Shown here one piece after another: positions 16,273 to 24,314 of a DNA stretch of 64,000 nucleotides. Each line of letters starts with the position of its first letter. The stretch's first letter is position 1. The translations under genes were made by a program, and so were the position numbers. The DNA is from Sciscionella sediminilitoris. GTDB taxonomy: Bacteria > Actinomycetota > Actinomycetes > Mycobacteriales > Pseudonocardiaceae. Where the stretch lies: contig NZ_JALM01000051.1 of assembly GCF_000737195.2 (NCBI RefSeq), positions 1-64,000 on the forward strand, read 5' to 3'. The notes under the pieces are model-generated. The model had not been told where the DNA came from. It was given only the letters and a program-made list of their open reading frames with translations, and did not search any database.

Positions 16273-17553
16273 TCAGCCGCGCAGCACGTCGATGATCAAC
16301 GGACGCGGTTCGGGCTCGGTCGCGGTGACGGTGACCGCGCCCTCGAGCTCGGCAAGCGCCGGTTCGATGGCCTCTTCGGTGTCGGTGTGCAGCCAGGCGA
16401 GCGGTTCACCGGCACGCACCCACGCACCGCGCTTGGCGTTCAGCACGATCCCGGCCGCGTGCTGCACCGGATCCTCCTTGCGGGTCCGGCCCGCGCCGAG
16501 CCGCCAGGCCGCGACCCCGAAGGAGTACGCGTCCAGTTCGGCGAGGTAGCCGTCCGCCGGTGCGGTCAGCTCGCGCACGTGGGCCGCGGCGGGCAGCGGC
16601 GCGTCGGGATCCCCGTCCTGGGCGCGCAGCATCGCCCGCCAGGTCTGGTACGCCGCCCCGGAGGCGAGCACCCCGGCCGGGTCGGCGGAGAGCCCGGCCA
16701 GCCGCAGCATCTCCTCGGCGAGCACCGTGGTCAGCTCCACCACGTCGGCGGGCCCGCCGCCGCGCAGCACCTCGACCGACTCGGCGACCTCCACGGCGTT
16801 CCCGATCGCGTAACCGATCGGGGCGGACATATCGCTGAGCACCGCGGTGGTGCGCACCCCGGAGGCGGCGCCGATGGAGACCAGGGTCTCGGCCAGCTCG
16901 CGCGCCCGCGGCAGGTCCTTCATGAACGCGCCCGAACCGACCTTCACATCCAGCACGAGCGCCGAGGTGCCTTCGGCGATCTTCTTGCTCATGATCGAGC
17001 TGGCGATCAGCGGAATGGATTCCACGGTCGCGGTGACATCGCGCAGCGCGTAGAGCTTGCGGTCCGCGGGAGCCAGGGTCGGGGTGGCCGCGGCGACCAC
17101 CGCGCCGATCTCGGCGAGCTGACTCGCGATCTCGGCCGCGGAAAGGCCCGCCCGCCAGCCGGGCACCGACTCCAGCTTGTCCAGGGTGCCGCCGGTGTGC
17201 CCGAGTCCCCTCCCGGACAGCTGTGGAACCGCCGCACCGCAGTGCGCGAGCAGCGGGCCGAGCGGGAGCGTGATCTTGTCCCCCACTCCCCCGGTGGAAT
17301 GCTTGTCCACCAAAGGTTTCACCAGTTTGGGCAAGCTCAGCCGTTCCCCGCTGTCCACCATCGCCGCGGTCCAGCGCGCGGTCTCGGCCGCGGTCATCCC
17401 GTTCAGGTAGATCGCCATCGCCAGCGCGGACATCTGCTCCTCGGCGACCACTCCCCTGGTGTAGGCATCGACGATCCAGTCGATCCGGTCCGGGGAGAGC
17501 TCGCCGCCGTCTCGTTTCTCGCGAATGATCTCGACGGCGGTGAACGGTTCCAT
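16273..17553 (-). CDS. deoA: Thymidine phosphorylase
   Basis: Protein of 426 residues cleaving thymidine with phosphate to thymine and 2-deoxyribose 1-phosphate. Diagnostic motifs are the phosphate-binding KHSTGGVGDKITLPLGPLL and the family signature SGRGLGHTGGTLDKLE. Length is typical. It is the last gene of a leftward operon of nucleoside transporter genes plus cdd, four bases after the cdd stop, so imported pyrimidine nucleosides can be deaminated and then phosphorolysed. Confidence 0.96.
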   Translation of the reverse strand: MEPFTAVEIIREKRDGGELSPDRIDWIVDAYTRGVVAEEQMSALAMAIYLNGMTAAETARWTAAMVDSGERLSLPKLVKPLVDKHSTGGVGDKITLPLGPLLAHCGAAVPQLSGRGLGHTGGTLDKLESVPGWRAGLSAAEIASQLAEIGAVVAAATPTLAPADRKLYALRDVTATVESIPLIASSIMSKKIAEGTSALVLDVKVGSGAFMKDLPRARELAETLVSIGAASGVRTTAVLSDMSAPIGYAIGNAVEVAESVEVLRGGGPADVVELTTVLAEEMLRLAGLSADPAGVLASGAAYQTWRAMLRAQDGDPDAPLPAAAHVRELTAPADGYLAELDAYSFGVAAWRLGAGRTRKEDPVQHAAGIVLNAKRGAWVRAGEPLAWLHTDTEEAIEPALAELEGAVTVTATEPEPRPLIIDVLRG

Positions 17554-17557
17554 CTAC

Positions 17558-17950
17558 TCACTCCGGTAGGTGTTCGGGGCCAAAGGCGTACGGCAGGATC
17601 CGGGCCACGGTGACGATCCCGTCCGGGGCATCCACCAGGCAGTCGGGTCCGCCGTGTTCGTAGAGCAGCTGGCGGCACCGGCCGCAGGGCATCAGCAGCT
17701 GCCCGTCCCCGCCCCGGCAGGCGAACGCGGTGAGCCGCCCGCCGCCGGTCATCCGCAGCTGCCCCACGAGCGTGCACTCCGCGCACAGCGCGAGGCCGTA
17801 GGAGGCGTTCTCCACATTGCAGCCGGTGATGATCCGGCCATCGCCGACCACCGCGGCCGCTCCCACGGCGAGCCCGGAATAGGGCGCGTAGGACCGCGCG
17901 GTGGCCTCGATCGCCTTGGCGCGCAACAGCTCCCAGTCGATCCCGGCCAC
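17558..17950 (-). CDS. cdd: Cytidine deaminase
   Basis: Protein of 130 residues converting cytidine and deoxycytidine to uridine and deoxyuridine. Zinc motifs CAEC (CAECTLVGQL) and CGRCRQ are intact, with NVENASYG for substrate binding: the homotetrameric short type. The open frame extends much further upstream but would read through the permease gene. GTG 17950 lies just after that gene's stop and has GAGGTGG about nine bases upstream. Operon partner of the transporter genes and deoA. Confidence 0.95.
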   Translation of the reverse strand: MAGIDWELLRAKAIEATARSYAPYSGLAVGAAAVVGDGRIITGCNVENASYGLALCAECTLVGQLRMTGGGRLTAFACRGGDGQLLMPCGRCRQLLYEHGGPDCLVDAPDGIVTVARILPYAFGPEHLPE

Positions 17951-17952
17951 CC

Positions 17953-19218
17953 TCAGCCACCTCTGCCGCGTTGATAGATGAACCCGTCCGCGGCGGGCAT
18001 CCGCAATCGCTGCGCGGAGACCGCGAGCACCGCGAGGGTCACGAAGTGCGGCGTGTAGGGCAGCAGCTCGCTCGGGATCTCGTCCACCGCCCAGTAGAAC
18101 CAGTAGAGCAGCCCCGCGCAGGCACCGGCGATCACACAGGCCAGCCACTTGCGCTGGAGCAGCTTCCACACCGCGATCGCGCCGATGAGCAGCACCACCC
18201 CGTACACCAGCGCCATCACGATCTTGGGCCCGGTGGTCAGCTGCAGCCCGTCGGTGTAGCCGAACAGCGCCGAACCGGCGAGCAGCCCGCCCGGTTTCCA
18301 GTTCCCGAAGATCATCGCGGCGAGGCCGATGTATCCGCGGCCGTCGGTCTGCCCTTCCAGATAACCCGAACCACCCCGGTTGAGCACCAGGGTCGCCCCG
18401 CCGATCCCGGCGAGCGCCCCGGAGGCGATCACCGCGACGTACTTGTGCAGATAGACCCGCACCCCGAGGGATTCGGCGGCGACCGGGTTCTCCCCGCAGG
18501 AGCGCAACCGCAGGCCGAACCTACTGCGCCAGAGCACCAGATAGGTGATCGGCACCAGCGCGAGACAGAGCATGGTCAGCGGGGAGACCCCGGTGATCAG
18601 CCCGTGCACGATCCCGGCGAGATCCGAGATACCGAACCAGTTCTTGTTCTCCAGCCCCTCCAGCCAGGGGCCGATCCCCACCGAGGAATAGGTGTCGAAC
18701 TTGGGCACCAGCGGGGATTCCCGCGGGTTGTTCGAGATCGGCTGGAAGATCAGCGTGGACAGGTACTTCGTCACGCCCTGGCCGAGCAGGTTGAGCGCGA
18801 CACCGGAGACGATGTGGTTCACCCCGAAGGTCACCGTGGCCACCGCGTGCAGCAGGCCACCGAGCGCGCCGAACACCGCGGCGGCGAGCAGGCCGATCCA
18901 CGGCCCGGCGAAATAACCGCCCCAGGCCGCGCCCCAGGTCCCGAAGATCATCATGCCCTCGAGGCCGATGTTGATCACCCCGGAGCGTTCCGCCCACACC
19001 CCGCCGAGCCCGGCGAGCAGGATCGGCAGCGCCCGCAGCAGCCCGTTCTGCACGGTGTTGGTCGAGGTGAGATCGACCGCGTTGGTCAGGTACTCGGCGA
19101 GGAACACCGCGAGCAGCGAGACCACGACCCAGATCAGCGAGGTGGTGCCGCGCGGCATCCGGCGGTTCGGCTGCTCGAGCGGAGCCGTGGCGGGAGCGGG
19201 CGGACTGAGCAGGCTCAT
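17953..19218 (-). CDS. Nucleoside ABC transporter permease (second)
   Basis: Protein of 421 residues with about ten hydrophobic segments, in the branched-chain amino acid/ribose-type permease family used by BmpA-linked nucleoside importers. Family features include ERSGVINIGLEGMM and LRSCGENPVAAESLGV. The ATG at 19218 is in frame and overlaps the stop of the 27-codon bridging frame. It pairs with the other permease and the double ATPase to import nucleosides. It is followed two bases later by cdd. Confidence 0.9.
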   Translation of the reverse strand: MSLLSPPAPATAPLEQPNRRMPRGTTSLIWVVVSLLAVFLAEYLTNAVDLTSTNTVQNGLLRALPILLAGLGGVWAERSGVINIGLEGMMIFGTWGAAWGGYFAGPWIGLLAAAVFGALGGLLHAVATVTFGVNHIVSGVALNLLGQGVTKYLSTLIFQPISNNPRESPLVPKFDTYSSVGIGPWLEGLENKNWFGISDLAGIVHGLITGVSPLTMLCLALVPITYLVLWRSRFGLRLRSCGENPVAAESLGVRVYLHKYVAVIASGALAGIGGATLVLNRGGSGYLEGQTDGRGYIGLAAMIFGNWKPGGLLAGSALFGYTDGLQLTTGPKIVMALVYGVVLLIGAIAVWKLLQRKWLACVIAGACAGLLYWFYWAVDEIPSELLPYTPHFVTLAVLAVSAQRLRMPAADGFIYQRGRGG

Positions 19219-19301
19219 GCCTCGCCTCCTCGCCCGGTCCGCTCCTCGCTCGCGAGGGCTCGCTGCGATGCTCCCGCGCTCGTCGTCTTCGGGCTCATGC
19301 C
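19212..19301. repeat. 80-bp insert bounded by 10-bp direct repeats between two permease genes
   Basis: GGCTCATGCC occurs at 19212-19221 and again at 19292-19301, exactly 80 bp apart. Each copy carries an ATGA stop/start junction on the minus strand. The insert contains the palindrome CTCGCGAG. The pattern looks like a short sequence that was duplicated or inserted precisely at a former ATGA overlap between the permease genes. Confidence 0.7.
19215..19298 (-). CDS. 27-codon bridging reading frame between permease genes
   Basis: The frame starts at an ATG overlapping the stop of the upstream permease (ATGA) and stops in a TGA overlapping the ATG of the downstream permease (ATGA). It encodes a Ser/Arg/Glu/Gly-rich peptide with no hydrophobic segment. 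Its likely value is to carry ribosomes across the 80-bp insert and so keep permease synthesis coupled. The peptide itself may have no role. Confidence 0.4.
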   Translation of the reverse strand: MSPKTTSAGASQRALASEERTGRGGEA

Positions 19302-20365
19302 ACACCTCCGGCCGTCTTACCGGAGAGGAACTCCGTACCGACCTGTTGCTGCTGGGTCTTGAGCTCCCTGCGCCGGAAGATCTCGTACGCGACGACCACG
19401 GAGAGCACGATCACCCCCTGCATGATGGTGACGATCTCCCGGGAAACCCCGATGTTGTCCAGGGAGACCGCCGACTTGTCCAAAAAGGACCACAGCAGCG
19501 CGCCGATCGCGATCCCGGTCGGCGAGTTGCGCCCGATCAGCGCGACCGCGATCCCGGTGAACCCGTATCCCTGAGGCGCGTTGATGCCGTAGGAGAAATC
19601 CCGGCCGAGCAGTTCGGGCATCGCGATCAGCCCGGCGACCGCCCCGGAGAGCAGCATCGCGATCAGCACCATCCGGCGGGCGTTCACCCCACCGGCCGCG
19701 GCCGCGGTCGCCGATTCCCCCGAGGCCTGCAGTTCGAAACCGAACCTGGTGCGCCCCAGCATGAACCAGTATCCGACACCGAGCAGTACCGCGAGGAAGA
19801 CCAGCCCGAACAGGGTGCCCGCCGAGCCGAGCGGGATACCGGGCACCCGCCCCGATGGCGGGATCGCCGCGGTGGCCAGGTTGTTCCCGCTCTGCACCCC
19901 GAACATGTCCGGTTTCACCAGCACTCCGGTGATCCCGGCGACGATCGAGTTGAGCATGATCGTGGAGATCACCTCGCTGACCCCGCGATAAGCCTTGAGC
20001 AGCGCGGGAATCAGCGCGTAGAGCGCACCGGCCACCGCCGCGACGAGCAGGATGGTCAGCGTGTGGATACCCGGCGGCAGGTGCACCGAACCGCCGTAGA
20101 TCGCCGCGACGATCACCGCGAACCGGTACTGGCCCTCGATGCCGATGTTGAACAGGTTCATCTTGAACCCGATCGCGACCGCCAGCCCCGCGATGAAGTA
20201 CACCGCGCCGGTGTTGATCACGTTCACCGCGGTCTGGCCCTCGCCGACCTGGGTGATCATCGTGGCGAAGGCTGCCACCGGATCGTCCCCGGAGATCAGC
20301 AGCGCCACCGAGCACAGCAGCACGGCGAAGATGACCGCGAGGATCGCGGGAAGGATCCGGTTCAC
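19295..20365 (-). CDS. Nucleoside ABC transporter permease (first)
   Basis: Protein of 356 residues with about nine hydrophobic segments, from a GTG that overlaps the ATPase stop (GTGA). Family features are NLFNIGIEGQYRFAVI and ASGESATAAAAGGVNARR, as in permeases of BMP-dependent nucleoside importers. The much longer open frame upstream is the shadow of the ATPase gene. It forms the membrane pore together with the second permease. Confidence 0.9.
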   Translation of the reverse strand: MNRILPAILAVIFAVLLCSVALLISGDDPVAAFATMITQVGEGQTAVNVINTGAVYFIAGLAVAIGFKMNLFNIGIEGQYRFAVIVAAIYGGSVHLPPGIHTLTILLVAAVAGALYALIPALLKAYRGVSEVISTIMLNSIVAGITGVLVKPDMFGVQSGNNLATAAIPPSGRVPGIPLGSAGTLFGLVFLAVLLGVGYWFMLGRTRFGFELQASGESATAAAAGGVNARRMVLIAMLLSGAVAGLIAMPELLGRDFSYGINAPQGYGFTGIAVALIGRNSPTGIAIGALLWSFLDKSAVSLDNIGVSREIVTIMQGVIVLSVVVAYEIFRRRELKTQQQQVGTEFLSGKTAGGVA

Positions 20366-21918
20366 GAGGCGGCACCCCCTTCGCGGGCGCCGGTCATCGC
20401 GGCGCCGAGTTCCTGTGGGGTCACCGTCGCCGGATCGGCCTCGGCGACCAGTCGTCCGCGCAGCATCACCTGAATGGCGTCGGAGAGCCCGATCAGTTCG
20501 TCCAGATCGGCCGAGACGAGCAGCACCGCGAGCCCGGCCGAGCGCGCCGCGCGGATCCGTTCCCAGATCAGTGCCTGGGCACCGACATCCACCCCGCGGG
20601 TCGGATGCGCGGCGAGCAGCAGCACCGGATCCTGCGAGAGTTCCCTGCCCACGATCAGCTTCTGCTGATTGCCCCCGGAAAGCGCGGCCGCCTCCACGTT
20701 CACCGAAGGCGTGCGCACGTCGTACTCGGCGACGATGCGCTCGGTGTCCCGGCGCGCCCCCGCCGGATCGAGCAGCGCGCCCTTCGCGATCGGCGCGCGC
20801 GTCTGATAGCCCAGGATCCGGTTGACCCACAGCGACTGGTGCTCGAGCAGCCCGTGCCGGTTACGGTCCTCGGGAATGTAACCGATGCCGAGTTCCCTGC
20901 GGTGCAAGGTGTCCAGCTCGGTCAGCTCGTGCTCGCCGCCGTCCGAACCGCGCATGGTGATGGTGCCCGCGCTCGCCTTGCGCAGGCCCATGATCGTCTC
21001 CACGAGCTCGGTCTGACCGTTGCCCTCCACCCCGGCGATACCCAGGATCTCCCCCGCGTGCACCCGGAGGCTCACCCCGTCGAGCAGCTTGCGGGTGCCG
21101 TCCTCGCCGAGCAGGTCCAGCCCGGCGCATTCCAGGGTGACGGTCTCGGTCACCGTGCCGTCCTCGGTGCACGGGGAGGGCAGGCTCGCCCCGACCATCA
21201 TCTCGGCCAGTTCCCTGCTGGAGACGGTGCGCGGATCCGCGGTGCCCACCGACTCGCCCCTGCGGATCACGGTGACCGAATCGGCGATCGAGCGGACCTC
21301 GTCCAGCTTGTGCGAGATGAACACGAAGGTGTAGCCGTCCGCGCGCATCCCGCGCACCGTCGCGAACAGTTCCTCCACCTCCTGCGGCACGAGCACCGCG
21401 GTCGGCTCGTCCAGGATCACGATCCGCGCGCCCCGGTAGAGCACCTTGAGGATCTCGATGCGCTGCCGGTCGGCCACCCCGAGCCGTTCGACGAGGGTGC
21501 CCGGATCGGCGCGCAGCCCGGTCTGTTCGGCGAGCTCGGCGATCCGCGCGCGGGCGCGCCTGCCGATCCCGTGCAGCGCTTCGGCGCCGAGGATCACGTT
21601 CTCCGCGACGGTCAGATTGTCCGCGAGCATGAAGTGCTGGTGCACCATGCCGATCCCGGCCGCGATCGCATCGGTGGGGCTGCGGAACCGCACGGGTTTC
21701 CCGCTCACCCGGATCGTGCCCTCGTCCGGAGCCTGCATCCCGTAGAGGATCTTCATCAGCGTGGACTTGCCCGCGCCGTTCTCCCCGCAGATCGCGTGCA
21801 CCTCGCCGCGGCGCACCCGCAGCGACACGTCCGAGTTGGCCACCACACCGGGGAACCGTTTGGTGATCCCCTCGAGTTCGACGGCCGGTTCGGCCTCCTC
21901 GCTCCCCTTCTCGGTCAC
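20362..21918 (-). CDS. Nucleoside ABC transporter ATP-binding protein (two ATPase domains)
   Basis: Protein of 518 residues with tandem ABC domains, as in sugar/nucleoside importers. Domain 1 has GENGAGKST, ILDEPTAVL and the H-loop ISHK. Domain 2 has a degenerate Walker A (GVEGNGQTE) but keeps LSGGNQQK and a Walker B-like region (LLLAAHPTRGVD), typical of one weakened site in this family. The GTG start overlaps the bmpA stop by four bases. It energises both permeases. Confidence 0.95.
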   Translation of the reverse strand: MTEKGSEEAEPAVELEGITKRFPGVVANSDVSLRVRRGEVHAICGENGAGKSTLMKILYGMQAPDEGTIRVSGKPVRFRSPTDAIAAGIGMVHQHFMLADNLTVAENVILGAEALHGIGRRARARIAELAEQTGLRADPGTLVERLGVADRQRIEILKVLYRGARIVILDEPTAVLVPQEVEELFATVRGMRADGYTFVFISHKLDEVRSIADSVTVIRRGESVGTADPRTVSSRELAEMMVGASLPSPCTEDGTVTETVTLECAGLDLLGEDGTRKLLDGVSLRVHAGEILGIAGVEGNGQTELVETIMGLRKASAGTITMRGSDGGEHELTELDTLHRRELGIGYIPEDRNRHGLLEHQSLWVNRILGYQTRAPIAKGALLDPAGARRDTERIVAEYDVRTPSVNVEAAALSGGNQQKLIVGRELSQDPVLLLAAHPTRGVDVGAQALIWERIRAARSAGLAVLLVSADLDELIGLSDAIQVMLRGRLVAEADPATVTPQELGAAMTGAREGGAAS

Positions 21919-23072
21919 GGCTTGTCCTTGACCTGGATCTTGCCGTCGATGATCTGCTGTTTGTACGCGTCCAGCGGCCCGGTGATGTCGTTGATCTTGC
22001 CGCCCGAGCGGGTGTAACCGACCGCCCCGGTGGACAGGTCGAACCGCTTCGGATAACCGCCGAGCTTGTTCGAGGCGAAGGCCGCGAGATAACCGAACAC
22101 GGCCTGGTCCACCTTCTTGACCATCGAGGTCATGATGATGTCCTTGTCATTGGCCACGGTCGGCTGAAAGTACTGGTCGGAGTCCACCCCGATACCGAGC
22201 GCGCCGCCACCGGCCTGCTTGACCGCGTCGAACACGCCCTTCCCGGAGGCGCCCGCCGCGTGGTAGATGACGTCGGCGCCCTTCTGCAGCTGCCCGCTGG
22301 CCTTCAGGCTCGCCGTGGAGGGATCGTTGAAGCCGGAGTTGTCCCCGGCCGGTTTGAGGTAGTCGTCCTCGATCCTGATGCCCGGCGCGGCGGCCTTCGC
22401 CCCCTGCAGGTAGCCCGCCTCGAAGGCCTGGATCAGCGGGGTGCGCACCCCGCCGACGAAGCCGATGTGGCAGTTCTTGGACTTGTACGCCGCGGCCACC
22501 CCGATCAGGAAGGACCCTTGCTCGGAGGCGAACACCAGCGGGTGCACGTTCGGCAGCTTGATCGTGTCGTCGTCCACGATCGCGAACTGGGTGTTCGGGC
22601 GCTGCTTCGCGACCGCCTTCAGCGACTCGGCGTAGGAGTAGCCGACGGTGATGATCGGGTTGAAGCCGTCGTCGGCGAGCTGGCGCAGCCGGGACTGGCG
22701 CTGGTCCTCGGTCTCGTTCGGCTGCGCGCTGACCTCGCGGCTGTCCTTGACCCCCAGCTTGGCACGCGCCTCCTCGAGGCCACGATAGGCGGCGTCGTTG
22801 AACGAGGCGTCCCCGCGCCCGCCGATGTCGTAGGCCAGCCCGACCCGCATCTTCGAGCCGTCCACCCCCGCACCCTGCTCCTGCGAGCTGGTGGCCGCCG
22901 CGGGCGCGGCGGGCGGCTGCGGCGCCAGCTTGCAGCCCTGCCCGGTGCTCGAACCACCGCCGGAGGAGGCGCCGGAACCCGGGCCGTTCACGTCCTTGGC
23001 ACACCCGGCGAGCATCAGCGTGCCCGCGAGCGCGGCGACGCCAAGCGCCCCTAGGCGCCTCCTGTGCTTCAT
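21915..23072 (-). CDS. bmpA: BMP-family nucleoside-binding lipoprotein
   Basis: Protein of 385 residues. A signal peptide ends in the lipobox LAGC (Cys24), so it is a membrane-anchored lipoprotein. A Gly/Ser-rich spacer leads to the Bmp domain (VGLAYDIGGRGDASFND, FAIVDDD, FASEQGSFLIGVAAA). Such proteins bind purine or pyrimidine nucleosides and deliver them to the cognate ABC importer. First gene of the six-gene leftward operon, with GAGGGAG upstream of the ATG. Confidence 0.93.
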   Translation of the reverse strand: MKHRRRLGALGVAALAGTLMLAGCAKDVNGPGSGASSGGGSSTGQGCKLAPQPPAAPAAATSSQEQGAGVDGSKMRVGLAYDIGGRGDASFNDAAYRGLEEARAKLGVKDSREVSAQPNETEDQRQSRLRQLADDGFNPIITVGYSYAESLKAVAKQRPNTQFAIVDDDTIKLPNVHPLVFASEQGSFLIGVAAAYKSKNCHIGFVGGVRTPLIQAFEAGYLQGAKAAAPGIRIEDDYLKPAGDNSGFNDPSTASLKASGQLQKGADVIYHAAGASGKGVFDAVKQAGGGALGIGVDSDQYFQPTVANDKDIIMTSMVKKVDQAVFGYLAAFASNKLGGYPKRFDLSTGAVGYTRSGGKINDITGPLDAYKQQIIDGKIQVKDKP

Positions 23073-23435
23073 TGCTCGGCTCCCTCGTCACCTGCACTTG
23101 ACGCGCGAACGGTACCCGGACGAGTGGTGAATTGGGTAACAGCCCGCCGATTCCGTTGCCAATAATTTTCGGATGGAGTACTCATCGTCCACACACGTGC
23201 GCACGTCGTGAACGGAGCGCTGCCCGTGTCTCCTCGATCACACGAGCGAGATGCCGTGTTCTCGGTGTTAAGACCCGGGACTAGCATCCGGAAACGTGCT
23301 GCTCGCGGTCGATTTGACCGCGCGGCGAACATACGTCCCGACTGTGAAGCGCGAGACGACGATCGAGTCCGGACCCCGCTGCCGGCGGGACCGGGCGAGT
23401 GAGGAGTCAAGCAATGGTTTGGAGGGCCCGACACC
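23073..23435. other. Divergent promoter region bmpA / sdhC
   Basis: This 363-bp gap has no credible gene. It must hold the promoters of the nucleoside operon and the sdh operon. A perfect 12-bp palindrome ACGTGCGCACGT lies at 23195-23206. An AT-rich patch (CCAATAATTTTC, near 23160) is a plausible core for the leftward promoter. No confident -35/-10 pair was found. Confidence 0.4.
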
Positions 23436-23864
23436 ATGGCCACCAGTGAGGTAACGACCGCGGGCTCGGGAGGCCGCGCGCGGAAGAAGGCGGGCACGCT
23501 CTACCGCGGCGACATCGGCATGTGGTCCTGGGTCGCACACCGGATCACCGGGGTCGCGACCTTCCTGTTCCTGTTCGTGCACGTGCTGGACACCGCGCTC
23601 GTCCGGGTCTCGCCGAACACCTACGACTCGGTGATCGACACCTACAAGACCCCCCTGGTCAACCTGATGGAGCTCGGGCTGGTCGCCGCGGTGCTCTACC
23701 ACGCGCTCAACGGCATCCGCGTGATGCTCGTGGACTTCTGGAGCAAGGGCGCGAAGTACCAGCGGCCGATGCTGTGGGCGATCATCGTCATCTGGGTCGT
23801 CGTGCTCATCCCCAGCGCGTACTTCATGCTGCGTCACAACGTCGAGAAGATCTTCGGGGCCTGA
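23436..23864 (+). CDS. sdhC: Succinate dehydrogenase cytochrome b556 subunit
   Basis: Membrane anchor of 142 residues with three hydrophobic helices. The N-terminus carries YRGDIGMWSWVAHRITGVATF with the family Ser/Arg quinone-site residues, and the heme-ligand His is in VLYHALNGIRVM. GGAGGG lies about nine bases upstream of the ATG. First gene of sdhCDAB, coupling succinate oxidation to the quinone pool in the cytoplasmic membrane. Confidence 0.93.
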   Translation: MATSEVTTAGSGGRARKKAGTLYRGDIGMWSWVAHRITGVATFLFLFVHVLDTALVRVSPNTYDSVIDTYKTPLVNLMELGLVAAVLYHALNGIRVMLVDFWSKGAKYQRPMLWAIIVIWVVVLIPSAYFMLRHNVEKIFGA

Positions 23865-23869
23865 TCACC

Positions 23870-24286
23870 ATGACCACTACACCGAGCGAACTCGCCGCAC
23901 CACGCACCCAGCGCCGCCCCGCCGCGCGCCGGTCCAACTTCGAGCTCTACAGCTGGCTGTTCATGCGGCTGTCCGGGCTCGTGCTGATCATCCTGGTGCT
24001 CGGCCACCTGCTGATCATGAACATCCTCGACGGCGGCGTGCACCGGATCAACTTCGCGTTCGTCGCGGGCCGCTGGTCCTCCCCGTTCTGGCAGTTCTGG
24101 GACCTGGCCATGCTCTGGCTCGCCGAGCTGCACGGGACGAACGGCCTGCGCACCGTGATCAACGACTACGCGCGCAAGGAGACCACCCGGTTCTGGCTGA
24201 AGATGCTGCTCTACGCCTCCGCGGTGCTGATCATCGCACTCGGCAGCTTCGTGATCTTCACCTTCGACCCGAACATCTCGAACTGA
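23870..24286 (+). CDS. sdhD: Succinate dehydrogenase membrane anchor subunit
   Basis: Protein of 138 residues with three hydrophobic helices (SGLVLIILVLGHLLIMNI, the segment around FWDLAMLWLAELHGTNGLR, and LLYASAVLIIALGSFVIF). His residues in GHLL and ELHGTNG are the likely heme/quinone positions. It starts five bases after sdhC and precedes sdhA by 28 bp. The longer in-frame reading overlaps sdhC and was rejected. Confidence 0.92.
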   Translation: MTTTPSELAAPRTQRRPAARRSNFELYSWLFMRLSGLVLIILVLGHLLIMNILDGGVHRINFAFVAGRWSSPFWQFWDLAMLWLAELHGTNGLRTVINDYARKETTRFWLKMLLYASAVLIIALGSFVIFTFDPNISN

Positions 24287-24314
24287 TCCCTCGCGGACTA
24301 CAGGAGCTCCCACC

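Noticed and set aside
17971..19362. 463-residue plus-strand frame opposite the permease
   Set aside because: Arg/Gly/His-rich composition with no hydrophobic or domain pattern; shadow of the permease.
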